A stretch of 64,000 bases of DNA from Prinia subflava (GCF_021018805.1 NC_086248.1:99285239-99349238); one strand, 5' to 3'; shown: positions 1 to 13,849, counted from the stretch's first letter. Made by a program: numbers and translations. Notes: a model not told the origin generated them from the sequence alone.

Positions 1-3000
1 TTTCAACCAGAAGCTTGAATGATTTATAAGAGTTCTTGAGAGATTTTTCACTAGTAAAGATGCCCTTTCAGCCTCTGCACATTTGGAGCTAACAAAGGAA
101 GTGACACTCAATGAGTGAAAATCTTGGCATTGGTGGAAAACACGCATATGTTCACAAGCAGAAGTGCCTGAAATAGCACAATTAGCAAAGCCAGGTTCTT
201 GACACACTCTCAGCTCTTTGTTTCCCTATGAGTAAAAGAGGAAGAGCAGTTCCTCACCTTGAAAAGGTACTGAAAATAGGAAATCTTTTGTGACTGTGGG
301 GTAAAGAGATACCACGGTGCTGATACCTGTAGCAATACGGTGAGAATAAAAGCAACTTCTGCTTGCAAGTTAAACTTTTTCTTAGGTCTGGGAGAGACAA
401 GACAGAGGGCCAAAATGAGAGAGGTCTATGGTTGACATCAATTATTTTAGCGTATAATGTTGGGCAGACATGGGACTACTGGAAGCAGCACAAGACAGAG
501 CTACAAACTCTTATCCAAAAATGGACACTATCAAATGAACTGACTATTCGTCTCCCTCTTCTACAGCATCCCTGTTATAACCACAAAGTATTTAGCAGAC
601 ATTTAACTTTCTTAAATGCGAGTCAATAGTTGGAATCAGCCAAAAAGTTAGCATTGAGTGGCCAATCAGCCTCTTTACTGGTCACCATGATTCATGGATT
701 ATATTAAACAGAGAAACAAGGAAATAGATTACTCACACTTTGTGTATTGCTTTAAATCAATTATTAATATACAACTGGGTATCTGACTGCCTTGTACTGT
801 CTTGTGAACTTGTGGGACTGATGAGCAGCAAAGCAGAAGGCAATAGACTGCCCCAAACCACTTTTTTTACCAGTTACAGTGCTAGCTGGTGTCAGATAGT
901 GGAAATTACTGAACTTTGCATCCTGCCTCTCCTGTGATTTACAGCCCATTCCTTGATCAAGACTTTAGGGAGGATGTCTTTTGCAGGGGGAGTGGAAATG
1001 ACAACATATGGCTTCTGTCTCATATTACATCCATTTGTAACCTGCATTTTTAACTTCTTTTCTTCCTATAAAGCCTGAGAGACAACCTCTCCTCCCACTG
1101 CCCCAGTGCAGCTAGCTCCTAATGCCACAGAATCTCTCCTTGCCAAATTCCACCCTTTTATTCCAATGTCCTTTTCCTTTATTTCACCACTTTAACACTT
1201 TCTGTCTGCTAAAGACAGTCTTTCTTTGCACATAAGACTGCCCAATTATTCATAATTTCTGGGCCCAGGTTCAACAAGTCTGTTTGGAGCTGATAGTTGC
1301 TTTGCACACACAACCTCCCTTCATATTGGTGGTCCTGAGGCTTGTATCAGGCTCCTGAGAGTTCATCATTTTTAATGGATAAATGGTATTCTTATTAACC
1401 TGGTTTAAAATGTTAAAAAATTATTCCATGCGCAAGTGATTGGGTTCCATTTCTTCCAAGAGCCATCAAGTGCTGACAGTCCCATGGCTTTATCCTGTGA
1501 GTGTCATGATCCTCGTTATATTTTAAGGGCAGATGCATTGTGATCAGGAATTTCATTCACTAATTCCAATTGTTTAAAATAACTGAAAATTAGCCTTTAA
1601 TGTTTCATTTCTAATTGCATCTTAGTGGTTAAGCAGTGTATCTCTACTGTCTATTAATTCTAAACTTAAGAAATATCGAAACTGGTCCTTTCACTTCCTG
1701 AATTTTCCAGGCCTTCAGTTCTTTCCCCTTTATAGCTGCGTGGCCTTGGGAAAAAACAAAATAAACCCAAACCTTGAAGGCTGCATGTTGGATGTAGGAG
1801 AGTTTCCATGTTGTCCATGTACTGTGTGCTCTGCACGCTGTGCTCCCTGCTCTCTTCTGCTTCAGGTGCTGTGAGCACAGGCACAGCTTCTCCTTCATTC
1901 TCACCATGAATTTATCCCTTCTAAAGGGGTTCACGAGGTTGCCGAGTTCCTTCTTGTTCTTGCCTGTTTTGTGCTCTTTTGCCAAAAAGATTGGTAGAGA
2001 ATCTGATCATGTGCTTTTTCTTCTCTCTGCCTTATTCAGCAGCCTCTGTGGGAGTGAAATGTATCGTGTTGTCCACAGCTCTGTAACTTTTCCATTCATC
2101 CAGTATGTTCAGATGAATCTGACTTTCAAGTGTTTAAACCAAAACCCATCCAGCAGATGGAAAAAATTTTAATTCCCTCAGTTTCTGGGCCTCATAAACT
2201 TGGCTTGTCTCTGCAAGTCCTTGCACCTTGTGCATAATTATTTATAACTTTGTAAAGTTGTTTGGAAGTTTTCTGAATGTTGCCCAAAAGAAATATCAGG
2301 GTTTCACACCCCCTCTGTGGAGCTGTAGATGGGCTAGAAAACTCAGGGGTTTTTTTCTGCTGAATAAAATAATACTAAAGATTTGGAGTTTGTGTTGGGC
2401 ATAGGCAGGCAGAGCAAAGCACCAGCAACTCTGCCTAGGAAATATCGGGAGAAAAGCCAAACCTCATAAACATTTCCTTTCAAGGAAAATAGGTTTTGAA
2501 ACAATGTAAATAAAGACATTACTAAAAACATGTTTTTCTTCTAAGACAGCACCATCCAGAAGATTTTTTTTTCCATTTATGAAATAAAGAATTCTGTGAA
2601 AAACTATCAACATCTATCAAGCAAAGCATTCTGAACAAGAATAGGAACAACCAAATCAAAATTAACCTTTTTAATTTTTAGGATTGTAGGAGCTGCCTGT
2701 GGGTTTTTGTTTTGTTGTGGTTTTTTCGTTTTGTCTTGTTTTTTACTTTGAAGGCCTCATTTTCTGCCAAAAGATCAACTTCAACAGAATTTTCAACCTA
2801 TGCTTTTGTACATGTTTCCATAAAATAGCAGATGCTAATGCTAGCATTTATTCACAAAAACAACTTCAGATTTGAATGAGCCACTGGGAAAAATACAACC
2901 TTGCTGCTACTCCTTGCTAAGAGACAGCCTTCCTGCCTTTTTCCTGACCCAGCCCACAATAAAGGTATGAGTTGGGACTTGAATCCTGCAAGACCCTGTG

Positions 3001-5079
3001 GTAGGCTGGATTATTCACTTACTGATAGCTGTGTTGCAGCAGTGTGACACAAGCTTCAGGTCTGCACCTGCACAGCATTACTTCATTTTTTTGGGATATA
3101 TCCTCCTATCCTTAACAACCCCTTTCAAAGCATGAGAGTGTTTCATCCATTCCCCACTGATTGGGAAAGAAGAGGGCAGTTCCTAGCCCATTCCTTGGTC
3201 TCTAACAAATCCTTGCTGCACCAGTGGCAGGATCCCAGGGAGTAGAAAATAAAATGAGGGAGAAGGCTATACTTCTAATGTAGATCCTGGGTTGTTAAAT
3301 AACTACCTGGGCTTGCAGGCACACAACACCTGTGGGAAAGGAAAAGCTACAAACCTAAAGTGATTGTTTAGAGATACGATTTTTCTTCTTAAAAAAGCAA
3401 TTTTGCAGCAGAACCACACATATTTCTGCTGTACTGGAAAAAGGCGTTTGAATGAACTGGCAGATTCCAAAGCCCACTAGAAAGTGAAGCTCACTTCTGC
3501 TTTCCCAGTTGCCTAGGTGATTTACATGAGACAAACAGTTCTTCCTATGGTTAGTCTTAAATCCTTAAGACAAAGAGGTTTTTGGCTTTATGTTGCAAGA
3601 TGTGAAGGTGTTTCAACAGCAGGATTTTGCAAGAGCTGTGCCCTCCTCCTGTCCCTTTGCTTGTGTGGCATTCCTGCTGTGAAGGTCACCTTCCAGTCAC
3701 TATCTGAGCACCCTCCAAGCTGTCTTAGGGCCAGGAGGGGACACTGTCCCTGGGGGCAACCAAGTTCAGAGGGTGTGTGCCTGTATGCAAAGCTCCCAGT
3801 AGTTAAAAATACCAAGCCACATGAAATTATCTTTAGTGCCATTGACACCCTGTAAGCACCAGAGTGGCCAAAGGTGGCTGGCCTGAGAAAGAGCAGCTTG
3901 CTGGGCTGGGAATCAGAACTCCAGGCTTCTGTCTCTCACCAAACCGTGCAACTCTGAGCTCGTCAACTGGTTTCTAATCCTCCTGCTATTCTTCCTCCGC
4001 CGTCTCTGTTTGGAGAGCAGGTCCTTTGTGACAGGGATGGCTCTCCCTGGGTGTTTGTACAGTGCACAGCACAATAGGCCCCACTGCCCATGGATGGCTC
4101 CCAAACACAGAGCATTCGGACCAGGCTTCTGGTGCAGAAATCATCCTGCATGATGGCTCAGAAAACCCGGTTCTGCTGCGTTTTTCCTTCTCCTTTCTAA
4201 GGATTTCAGGCTGCTTGTAAAGCAGCAGCACCGGGAGATGTGGAAATGCTGCTGCCCTTCCCTGACAGATCAGGATAGAGAACTCAGAAAATGTGGAATG
4301 ACTTTCTCCACCTTATACAGTCTTTTTCTGCTCCTCTTTTCTCCAGTTCAGTATCACAAAGACATGAAACCTTTTTGAAAACAAAAAATTCCCTGCATGT
4401 CTTCAAGGCTTTGCCTCCTGCTTCCTCTCCCTCTTCCTGGGTTGGCAGAAGCTGCCACGTCTGCAGATATGTGCTTCCTTTAATGTCTTCACTTTCTTCC
4501 ATGATTCTCTGCTGACCTCTGGATACTCTCCAGGGATTACTGGAGCAAATTTAGGTGGGGAAAATGGTCTCTTCTTTACAGAGGCAGCCACTGAATGTGT
4601 GTGTTATACCTAACCCATGTTGAGGCTATAAACACCTGCGTCCACCTAGCCCTATTTACCCACACATTAGGAATTTTTTTGTGAGACTTGAACATCCACA
4701 CATTGATAGTAATCAGATTTTTTAAAATATTGATTTTTTTTTTAATTGGGAAGCAAAAGAACATTATCACCCTTCATTTAACCTCTCAGCTCCATAGTGG
4801 AGGAGACAAAATGGGACAGAATCTATTCTAAAGATGGGCAAATAAAGGTGAGAGATTACAGTACAATTTGTCTGGCTCCTACAGAAGTCAGAGATGAAGC
4901 TGGAGAGATTAAGCTGGTGGTGCTTGGGCTAAAGTAGCCTATCGCTTGCTATCCAGGAGGGGAAACCATTCTCCTTTGGGCCAAAAACTTCTTATTCCTC
5001 TGCAGAGCAAAACAGAGAGCTGCCTTTTCCATCCTGTGTGTTGTGCATGAATTTGAAGCTGCTTCAAAAAAGGAGAGTT
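1..5079. other. Intergenic DNA, no gene recognised
   Basis: Ordinary AT-leaning bird intergenic sequence. All open frames are short (113 codons at most), start and stop without splice context, and give low-complexity or unfamiliar peptides. I see no RNA gene, no clear repeat family and no CpG island here. Unrecognised old repeats may be present, since they cannot be excluded by eye. Confidence 0.6.
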
Positions 5080-5127
5080 AAAGAAAAAAAGAAAAAAAGA
5101 AAGAAAAAGGAGAAGAAGGAGAAGAAG
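5080..5127 (+). repeat. Purine-only tract (GA-rich simple repeat)
   Basis: An uninterrupted 48-base run of A and G, first as AAAGA-type units and then as GAAGAAGGA-type units. It is bounded by T on both sides. Such tracts can form triplexes and are often length-variable. No coding meaning is suggested. Confidence 0.85.
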
Positions 5128-6954
5128 TAATTTCAGACATGTTTCCTGGGTTGTTGTTTGCGTGTGATGTTTTCAGCTGAAGCCAAGTGGAAAGAAGCAA
5201 ATGCAGCCCTGGCTGCAGCACTGTTTCCCTGGCTGGCAGGGACACCTAGTGGGTAGGACAACGTGTGCTGGTGAAGGCAAGGGAAAACACGCGGTCTTGA
5301 CTTCCCACCAAGGGCAATATTTCATTTTCTGAGTCATGGCAGTGCCTAATTGACGCTCATGTTATCCTTTGGAATTAGCATGGAGTCGGGAGGAGTTTAC
5401 AGCCAAACCTTCAAGGAACAGAGTGTAATGTGAGAAGGTGATGTGAGCAGTGTTACCCAAACTACTGCTGCTAACAGGAACCGCTGCCAGCCTGGCCTTT
5501 GTGCAATTGATTCTTTTGAGGCCTGTTACAGTCATAATAACACCTACACTGCTTCTGTGTGAGAGCTGACTCGGTGCTGGCATGATTCATCTCTGTCTGC
5601 AGTTACGCATTTCATGGGGTGTTGCATTGGGGCCACTTTTATTCTCCTGCAGACACCTACAAAATGACATTTACTGCTGCTCTCAGTGGGACAGCTTCGG
5701 CAGGGAAAACCAGCAGGAAGCTTAAAGGAATGGGAGGCAGCGTGACCATCTGCCTCCCCCAAACCAGCAGGGCTGTTCGGGGTCAGGGCCGGGCCCAGAT
5801 CCCCCCTGGCTGCTCACTGCTCACGGCACAGGTCAGGCTTTGCTGGCCCTGTCCCTCAGGCTGTTTACCAGATTGGATCCTTGATCGCATTCCCTTAGCA
5901 TATGTGTTTATGAGAAGAGGTTGTTGAGTCATTTCTTTGTTTCCATTGTGGGACTGTGGACAACTTTTTTCCTGGCCTCTTCCCAAGCACCTGTCTGGGA
6001 GGGTTGGCGTGCGGATGCTGTGTTCCAGATCAGTGGCATCTCTAAAATTCTCCAGCCTGTGCCAGAAACAGAGACATTACATGTGAGAGATTTCTTGCAG
6101 GGAAAAAAACAAATGCCTTTATAAACATGGTATTTTTGTTTGTTTGTCGTAGATACTTTTCCTCTGCAAACTACAAAATGCAAAGGGAAGAAGCAGCTTA
6201 CTGCCACCACTCTGGGGACATAGACCCCAAAAAGATTCTTACATTTAAAAATGTAAGATGAACTGAAGCTTTTTATTCAGCTTATTTTTCATCTAAATAG
6301 CAAGAAGCAGTTATGCTCTGGACATTCTGAAATCATCTTCTTCTGATCTAATTATGTGCTAGCAGTAAAACTGACACAGTTATGGTTATTAAGCACTTTT
6401 CCTTTTTTCCTCCTTTTACCAAGAATCCTATCTTAGGATTAATAGGCACTTGCATCATTTCAATCCTATGTGCTGTGTTAAGGAACATCTACATCATCAG
6501 CAAATATTTTTATTGTGCTGACACTGCACACAAAGTGAAATGTGAAGGTATAGAGCTTTATTTTTTTTTTCTCTGGACTCTCAACATAATTTGAATAGCT
6601 TATGCCTCATAAGTTCCTTCATTAAAGGAGACTTAATTCTCATATAATGAAATTAATAAATTTGAAGGAAGGTGTAAAAATGACTTCTTTCTGACATCGT
6701 TGCACAGTTTTGTAGCAGGACCTGAATATCTGTATTCTAAGTACTGATAAAACAATAGATATTATATTTAATAAGACTTTTGGCACTAATAACCTGAATT
6801 CATACATATAAGCTAGCAAAATGCAGTTTATGCAAAATCATGATAATCAGTGTGTATACAAATAGATGAAAAAACTCTCGAAGTATTATTGCCAATGACT
6901 CAATGTCAAACTGAAAGGAAATTTCAAGAGAGCATTCCAAGCAGATGTGCAGAG
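5128..6954. other. Intergenic DNA, no gene recognised
   Basis: No supported gene. The sequence at 5,242-5,255, read on the minus strand, resembles a CTCF core (CCACTAGGTG followed by TCC instead of GGC), a weak match only. A short inverted repeat at 6,237-6,258 is listed separately. Frames of up to 102 codons at 5,619-5,927 give no recognisable protein. Confidence 0.55.
6237..6258. repeat. Inverted repeat, 10-bp arms
   Basis: TCTTACATTT and its exact reverse complement AAATGTAAGA are separated by AA. The arms are AT-rich, so chance is quite possible. No T-rich tail or gene lies next to it to suggest a terminator or RNA gene. Confidence 0.7.
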
Positions 6955-7325
6955 ATCTTCAGAACTGATTTTAGTCAATATTTTTATTAGTGATTTTCAG
7001 GATAAATATAGAGTACACTTATAAAATTTGCTCAGTCTGGCAGGCAGGATCAGAATGCCAAATGCTAAATTGAAGAGATGGTCTCAGATCAACAAGATGA
7101 AGTTCACTAATGACAAGTATGAAGTGCTACACTGCAGAGGGAGATATCAAATGCATAAATATGAATTGGGAAATAATCAGCTCAGCGTCAATATGAGAAA
7201 ATGATACTGTGCGTATAGTGGTTCATAAATTAAATATGACTCAACAATGTGATTATGCTACAAAAATTGCTAATCCCACCTGGAGTTCTGTTAATAGAAG
7301 TGTTGTATGTGGAAGAGGAGAGATT
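6955..7325 (+). mobile_element. Old CR1-type LINE fragment (ORF2 region), sense
   Basis: This stretch follows, in order, the nucleotide landmarks of the 3' half of amniote CR1 ORF2. It begins with a TTAGTGATTTTCAGGATAAA segment, then ATAGAGTACACTTATAAAAT, then GAAGAGATGGTCTCAGATCA with AACAAGATGAAGTTCACTAA. Near the end come ATAGTGGTTCATAAATTAAA, TATGACTCAACAATGTGAT and a piece like the conserved region before the final CR1 domain. Many substitutions, small indels and in-frame stops show it is long dead. The identification rests on remembered CR1 consensus sequence. A sense CR1 of this divergence most likely predates the split of modern birds. Both boundaries are approximate. Confidence 0.75.
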
Positions 7326-8135
7326 GTGTAGGCATCCTGCAGCTCTTTAATTGCAATCTGGTCACCCGAGTAGACCACACTGCCCATCACCTCCCAGACC
7401 TTCCCTCTGCTCCCTCTCCAGACCCTGTCCTCAGCCACAGCCATTCTTTGCTGCCTTCCTTTGTGAAGGATCCTTGACCACTTCTTCTCTTTGGAAAACT
7501 AGCCACACTCCTGCTGCCTCATGTTGCTTCTTCTTACGAAAACGAGTACCAGGTGATGCCAGGGGTGGTCTCCACGTGAATCCTATAGGCACATCCTGTA
7601 TGGATCCCACACGGGAAACATCCTGCTCAGAGGAAACTTGCAGGGGCTCTGGCAAGGAGGGCATGGGCAGCTCTTGCAGAGGTGCTGGCTCCTGGCAAAC
7701 CAGGGCGAGGCTGTCGCTTCCAGGTGCAGATCCATTCAAACGGGAAACAAAGCAACAGAAACAAAGGAGACTGGCTCCTGAGAATTACCATTGTCCAAGG
7801 CAAGAGAAGAGCATGGAGGGAATTGATTGCATTTCATTGCATCGTTTTTTAATCCCATGGAAATTTGGAGTGTTTGGTTGTGGGAGTTTTTTTGAACGAC
7901 TCAGGATTTAATGCTACCTGGAGCCATCCCCATTGCACGGTGTGATGACCAAGGGAGCTGTGCCAGGGCTCAGCAGTGACAGCGTGCCGAGCTCCTGCCG
8001 TCCCTTCTGCGGGCACACCGGGATGGCGGGCAGGCTCAGAAGGCGCTAGAAATCACATCTGAGTCAGAAATCACAGACAAATCCCCCAAAAACCTGGGGG
8101 GAGGTGCGCGGCCGCTCCCAAAAGCCCGAGGCTTG

Positions 8136-8148
8136 CCGCTAGATGGCA
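8136..8148 (+). promoter_or_regulatory. Candidate CTCF-binding core
   Basis: CCGCTAGATGGCA closely matches the CTCF core (CCASYAGRKGGCR), with one mismatch at position 3. It sits inside the CpG-rich patch. Single motif matches are common in a genome, so occupancy is unknown. Confidence 0.4.
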
Positions 8149-8210
8149 AACTTTAATTTTCGAATCCTGGAGCTGCCGGGGCTCGTGCCTGGGGCCGTGT
8201 GCGGCCGGGA

Positions 8211-8257
8211 ATGGGGATGCGGATGGAGATGGGGATGGGGATGGGGATGGGGATGGG
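8211..8257 (+). repeat. (GGGGAT)n simple repeat, G-quadruplex-capable
   Basis: About seven hexamer units, the first ones imperfect (ATGGGGATGCGGATGGAGAT) and the last four perfect GGGGAT. At least four G4 runs spaced by two bases fit the canonical quadruplex pattern on the plus strand. The apparent protein repeats in overlapping frames are by-products. Confidence 0.9.
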
Positions 8258-11200
8258 AGCCGGGTCCCAGGTCCCAGCCCTGCGCACACCCAGGAGGCAG
8301 CCGGCTTTCCGACTGCCCCAGTCTCTTCTGCATCCGGCTCAAAGCTTTCCCTGGGAGCTGGTGCACAGTAAAGAGCCAGGCGATGCTTTGCCTGGTGTCT
8401 GTCCCTCCAAAGCAGGGAACCAGGGCTCTCCTGTGCTTTTCTGCTGTGTGGTGATGCTCCGAGCAAGGCCACAGGGGTCAGAGGTCCAGGCGGTCACTCA
8501 GTCAGGCTTGGGACTCTGCAGGACAGGTCTCACCAGCAGCTCGACACCCTCCAAAGACCCACGGCCCCTTCTTCTCCAGTTCTGGCCTTTCTCCCTCTCC
8601 TGGCCCCGGGCTGGCGCAGGGTGTGCTGGAGAACAGAGGTGTTTTTCAAGGCTCAGGACATTGTATAGGATGGGAAAAAGCCTTTTCTGCACTTCCCTCC
8701 CCGATGGTTATCTCAGAAAGCATTATGAGGTAAGCTAAGAAAGCAACTCCACTGAACCTGGTTTTCTCCAGATTTTATCGGTCCCCAAGGAAATGGGCAC
8801 AAACTGAAAATCAGAGTGGTGCCAGCATTGCAGCAACCTCAGGTCTTGCCATCTTGTGAGATGTACATAAAGCACAGAAAGTCTTGGATATATTTTAGGA
8901 AAGCCTAAAAATTGTCTAAATCAATCTTAATTTTCTTATGAACATAATGAAAATATTCAACTTCCCCATCAGCCATGTGTGTTGCCTTACTTGAATCAGT
9001 TAATTTATCCCAGTGTGAAGAGACTGGGAAACTCCAACCCAAGTGTGAGATATGTGCTCTCCTATATAGAAATAAATGGATCATGTTTCTTGTACCACAG
9101 GTTTTAGACCAAGAGTTGACCTTATGAACAGCAGTGTTTCTAACATGGAAAGATCCTTTACATTTCCTCCAGCAATATAGTTCACTATTCTGTGTCCCAC
9201 TCCCAGGAAAAGCATTTCTTCACCACAGCAGATAGTGTTTTTGTAGCAAAGCACAGTGGTTAACATGGCAACTTCTGAGGCCTCCATAGGGTTTCACATG
9301 GTCTTCCTTGCATCTGCCAAGATGACAGTCCTTTTACAGCTTTTAAAATCTTACTTACAAAGTCATTTAATACCCATGAGTTGTTCTCTACACACTACAA
9401 CTCTTGGAGAATTTTGCAATGTGTTATGAAAAATAGGGCTCACTTTTACTGACTCTAAATTGCGGGGCATGAGGGCCATGTGAGCTGCATTCTTCATCAT
9501 CTATATTTTAATTCTTTTTCATTTATCTGGCCCTACATCAGTGTCATTTGCTGAAAGCTAAATCAGAGCCATTCCTTCCAGCTGACGAAGAGCTGTCTCC
9601 TCCCCATGGTGTTCAGAGTCTCCATTTTGAAGCCCAAACTTCCCAAAATGGGTAAGGATCTCCCCTAACTCCATACAGCAGAGTTAATCACCTAATTTCA
9701 AAAGTAATGTCCTGACAGGTTTTTCCTGTCTAGAATTTAGATGTTGTAACCACATGAGGAGTTCAAAATACCCTTGGGCTGGGTAAAGGACTTCTGCCTC
9801 CAGGCCTCTTGGTGAATCTCTTCCCCTGAGGCACGGACTGGTGTTCAGAAGGCAGCCCCTGCCTCCTATTTGCTTTCTGTGGGTTTGGGATATGTGGTTC
9901 CTTATCTTTTTCTGCAAATGGCTGCCCAAACTCTTGTTTTCCAGATCACCAATCACAGGGTCAAACTGAGCCTGGGTACCTCCTTCTCCTTTTCCTTCTC
10001 CTTCCTCCCATGTTGGGAACCATAAGCTTCTTCCTGAGTTTTTTCTTTCTTCTTCTGAAATCTTGTCAGGACTGGGCAGAGATATGTGATATCAGTGATA
10101 TTTATTAATATGGAAATTCAGTTTTAGTTAACACAGAGCTAAGGCAAATAATGAAGCATTTTTCAAAGTCTGGCTTCCCTGATGGATTCTTGCATCTGCC
10201 CTTTCAGTTGCAAGAATCACAGGCAGGTGAAAAGATCGATTTAGGGTCAAATAACAAATTAGTAATACATTGTTAGTTATTACTTTCTGCAGGTGTAGGT
10301 TGAAAACTGTAAAGAAAGTTTTGTTATTAAAATGTATTTTCATTTTTAATAGAGAAGAGCTAGCTTTGGGAATGGTGAGGCTATATATCCTTTGTTTTCT
10401 GAGTGGAGAAAACATCAGATAGTTACATAAGAGCAGAGATTTGGGTTGTTTTACTCTATTAAGGTCTCATTCAATGCTCTTGCCTGTCAGATGGCACACC
10501 ATCTATCTGCAGTAGTCCAGGACCTGCTGTAAACCAAGACACAACACCCACACACTGTTAACACTGGGGGGAAAATTTATTGGGATGCTGTTAGCGCTTC
10601 TCTGACATCAAAAAAGCATTCCCTGTGTGTTTGGTGCAAGGGGTGAGCATTCCTACCAACTCAGTTAGGATCTCAGCAACATGAGGGACATGCCCTGTGG
10701 CTCTGAGCAGTCAGAAATGTCAAAGGGGGAGAAACATTTCAGACCGTCTTCTTACATAGGAGGAAGGAAAGCAGATCACAAGCCAGCTTCCAAAACAACC
10801 TTCATTTTCAAAGTTAACTATACTCAGCTTCTGTGAGAGCAGAAGGCAGCTGAAATGTGATCTGTCCATGAGAATCTGCTGCCTTGAAAAGCGTAGCTTG
10901 GACAGTGAAAAAGTATCCAGGAAGGACTGGACCATGTCGTGCCAGCAGCTGGATGTCTGACAGCTCATTCATTATTGCTGAGAGGTGTCACTTGTGAGGG
11001 ACAGGGAGCCTTGCGGGGCTCTGCTGCCTGGAGCAGTGGCTGGGGAAAGCCAAGAAGTTTCCTGTAATTCCAGAGCTTTTGTGAAGAGTGCTGGTTACAA
11101 ACTACTTCCCACTGGATAAACATGTGAGAGGCAAAATCTGCCACCAATGGCACCAAGAGGTGCATTAACCAAGGGCCCAGTTAGTTAGTAGTGCTTAACT

Positions 11201-13849
11201 GAATATTTGCATTCGTAGCTTGACAATTTTTTGAGTTCAAAATTATATTGTTGACTATTTTTTCTTGAGTTTCAAAAAAAGCCCTGTTTTTTTGTATGTT
11301 ATGGTACTGCCCAGTTGCCTGTTGCCCTACATATTATGCAAAGAAATACCTAGGGTAATAGAAACCCAGACATATTAAAAAATGTATTAATGAGCACTGG
11401 ATGGAGAAAAAGAGAATAATTCTTCGAATTTTTCAGATTTGTATTGTCCCTACTCAGAACAAAGCAATACTTAAAGCCTGCAAAATTTGTTGTGAAAGGG
11501 ATTTAATTTTTCCTTGTGTTTTTCCTGACATCTTAGACATGTTTTGATTTTAATTATTTGATAGCAGATTCTTAAGGTAGTGGAGAAAAAAAAAGAAAAC
11601 AAAAGAATAATATTGGTAATTGCTTTTCAAAGGGCTCTGTTAGCATTCCAACTGTTCCCTTTATGCAGCAGAGTAGTAAATAAAATGAATGAATGAAGAA
11701 CTAGCTTTATTTAAAAGCATTAATTGCTGATGCAAAAGGCAGTGGGATTTAGTCTTAGCTGGGAAGGCAATGAAAGTCCTTTATTGTTAATTTTTAATTT
11801 TTAACTTTATATTTCCTCATCATGAGTCTGTAAAAATGCAGCATTCTAATTTTTTTTCATGCCCTAAGTACAATGGATTACATTTAAGAAAAAACACAGG
11901 CTTGCTCTTTTTCTAGTGATATTGTCTAATTCTCCCTCTATCCCCAGGTAATAATAAAATGTAGAGCATGGAACAGGGAAGGTCTGTTCATAATCTCAGA
12001 CTGGTATGAACTGGGAGCTCACCCATGGACTCGGTTGTATGGCAATGTGAGAAAATGGTTGGGAGATCAGAGTTAAGGCTTCTGTTTCTAGGAAGACTCA
12101 TGGAAGAGCATAGAGCTCTTTTCCTGGAGAGATGTTCCGGAGTCTTTCACATGCTTATTTTAATCATTTATGAAAAATACACTGAATAGGAAAAAAAGAT
12201 TTGGAAAAAAGAGAGATGTTTCTAATTCTAGTAGTTCCAAGCGGTGTCTCAAGGTTGAGCACAAAACAAACCATACATAAATAGTAGAAAACAGTCCGCA
12301 TCTTGTTGCCATGACAATGCCCTACTTATAGCACATTAAGCTGATTCATGTCTTTTCTCACCTCACTGTTAATAAATTATGGTGGCTGATGAGAATTAAG
12401 CCAGCTGGAAGAGCCGGTGAATGTAAGCAGCAAATTAATTTGCCACTTAAATGTGGTATCCTTCAGGGGAATTACCCTTTACATAGCAAATAATATCTTA
12501 CTGTGTATGTAAAGCAGTAGGAATAAGTTGAAACAGCTAATCTTTGTTTTCTTTGTAATATTGATGTATCACAGCTTATTGCTGTACCAGCAAGGGCTGG
12601 TGCAGCCCCATTCCTGCTGTAGGCAGCAGCACCAACTTCATTGGGTGGCAGATGAGACTCCTGCACTCCATCAGTGAAGATTACAGGAATAAATCTTTAA
12701 AACATTGATTGCCCAAGTCTGAGCCACGTTTTCTCATTGCAAGTGTGGGACTTTTGGCCAGCAGCTGCTGAAGGACGTCACCTGCAGTCCAGCACCTTTA
12801 TGCTAAACTGGTGCACGGTGCCTACACGTGCAGGGTTACAACGGGGACAGTCATTTCCCAGCTGATGTGTCAATGGGGTTTATGCAGGTCACAGTGCAAT
12901 AATGCAATTGAGACCAGGCATTCATCAACGGTGAGCAGAATTTAGGCTTCTTGATTAATGTATATTCACAGTGGAAAAGATTTTCTCCTTTTTCTGAAGG
13001 GAGAGATTCAACAATGGTTTGGTAGAACTGAATAAACTCTGTATAGTTCATAATGGCAGCCTTTAACAGAAACCAACCACACTTCATTCAAACCTTTGTC
13101 TCTACACTCACTTGAAGTCAATAAACTAACAGCTGGAGCTGGAAATCTGTATTGAAGGACTTTCCAAGTCACAAGTATAAGCCCCCTCGAAAAATACCAA
13201 AGCTTGCTCTTGGGGCCTGAAATCTGTGAAATGCTAACTGAATTCTGCTAATAAATATTCTGTGATCTTCAAGTATTTTCTCAAGTGCAGGAGCCTTACT
13301 GCTTTCCCTATATTTTTCTTCACTGACTTTCTTCTTGAATGGTTTCACTTCTCTCTCAGCTGTAAATCAAATGCAAATTTTCTTCAGCGTTACGCTTCAC
13401 GCAACGAGTTAACCAAAGAAACACTGGTCAGAATCACCTGAGGAAGCCAAATTAAATAGTTGTTCTGTATAGCTTGGCTAAGCTAAGCACTCTTCCTTTT
13501 GATTCTTAATTTCATCTTGCATTGAAAAATCACTGAAGGCTGGCACCTGCTCAATTATCAAAAATGCCACTACTGTGCATTCCACTTTTGCAGTCCCTTC
13601 TGGTTCTTCATCCTCCCTTAGCAAGGGGAGCCAAAAGGATGCCAAGCACACCTAGTGCTGGTCCTCCCCAGCTGTATTAATTCAGACTGGGAGACAGGAA
13701 AGAGAGGTACCCCAACCCCAGGTCTTCTCAGCAAAGTGATTTTTGGGGACCACGTTGTTTCTTTCCCACACAGAGCTTAAGAGCAGAATCTCCCCTGCCT
13801 CATACGCCCCTACACACGTGAAGTGGGACACGATTGAAGGTTAATTATT

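Larger units (their letters stand above)
7980..8280. promoter_or_regulatory. Orphan CpG-rich patch with CTCF-like site
   Basis: CpG dinucleotides are clustered here (for example around GAGGTGCGCGGCCGCTCCC) in an otherwise CpG-poor region nearly 40 kb upstream of the FOXN2 island. The patch contains a CTCF-like core and runs into a G-rich hexamer repeat. Inference: a distal regulatory element or unannotated promoter. No coding exon or clear splice pattern was found with it. Confidence 0.35.

Noticed and set aside
7351..7911. 186-codon plus-strand frame
   Set aside because: No recognisable domain and no conserved start or splice context; noncoding composition.
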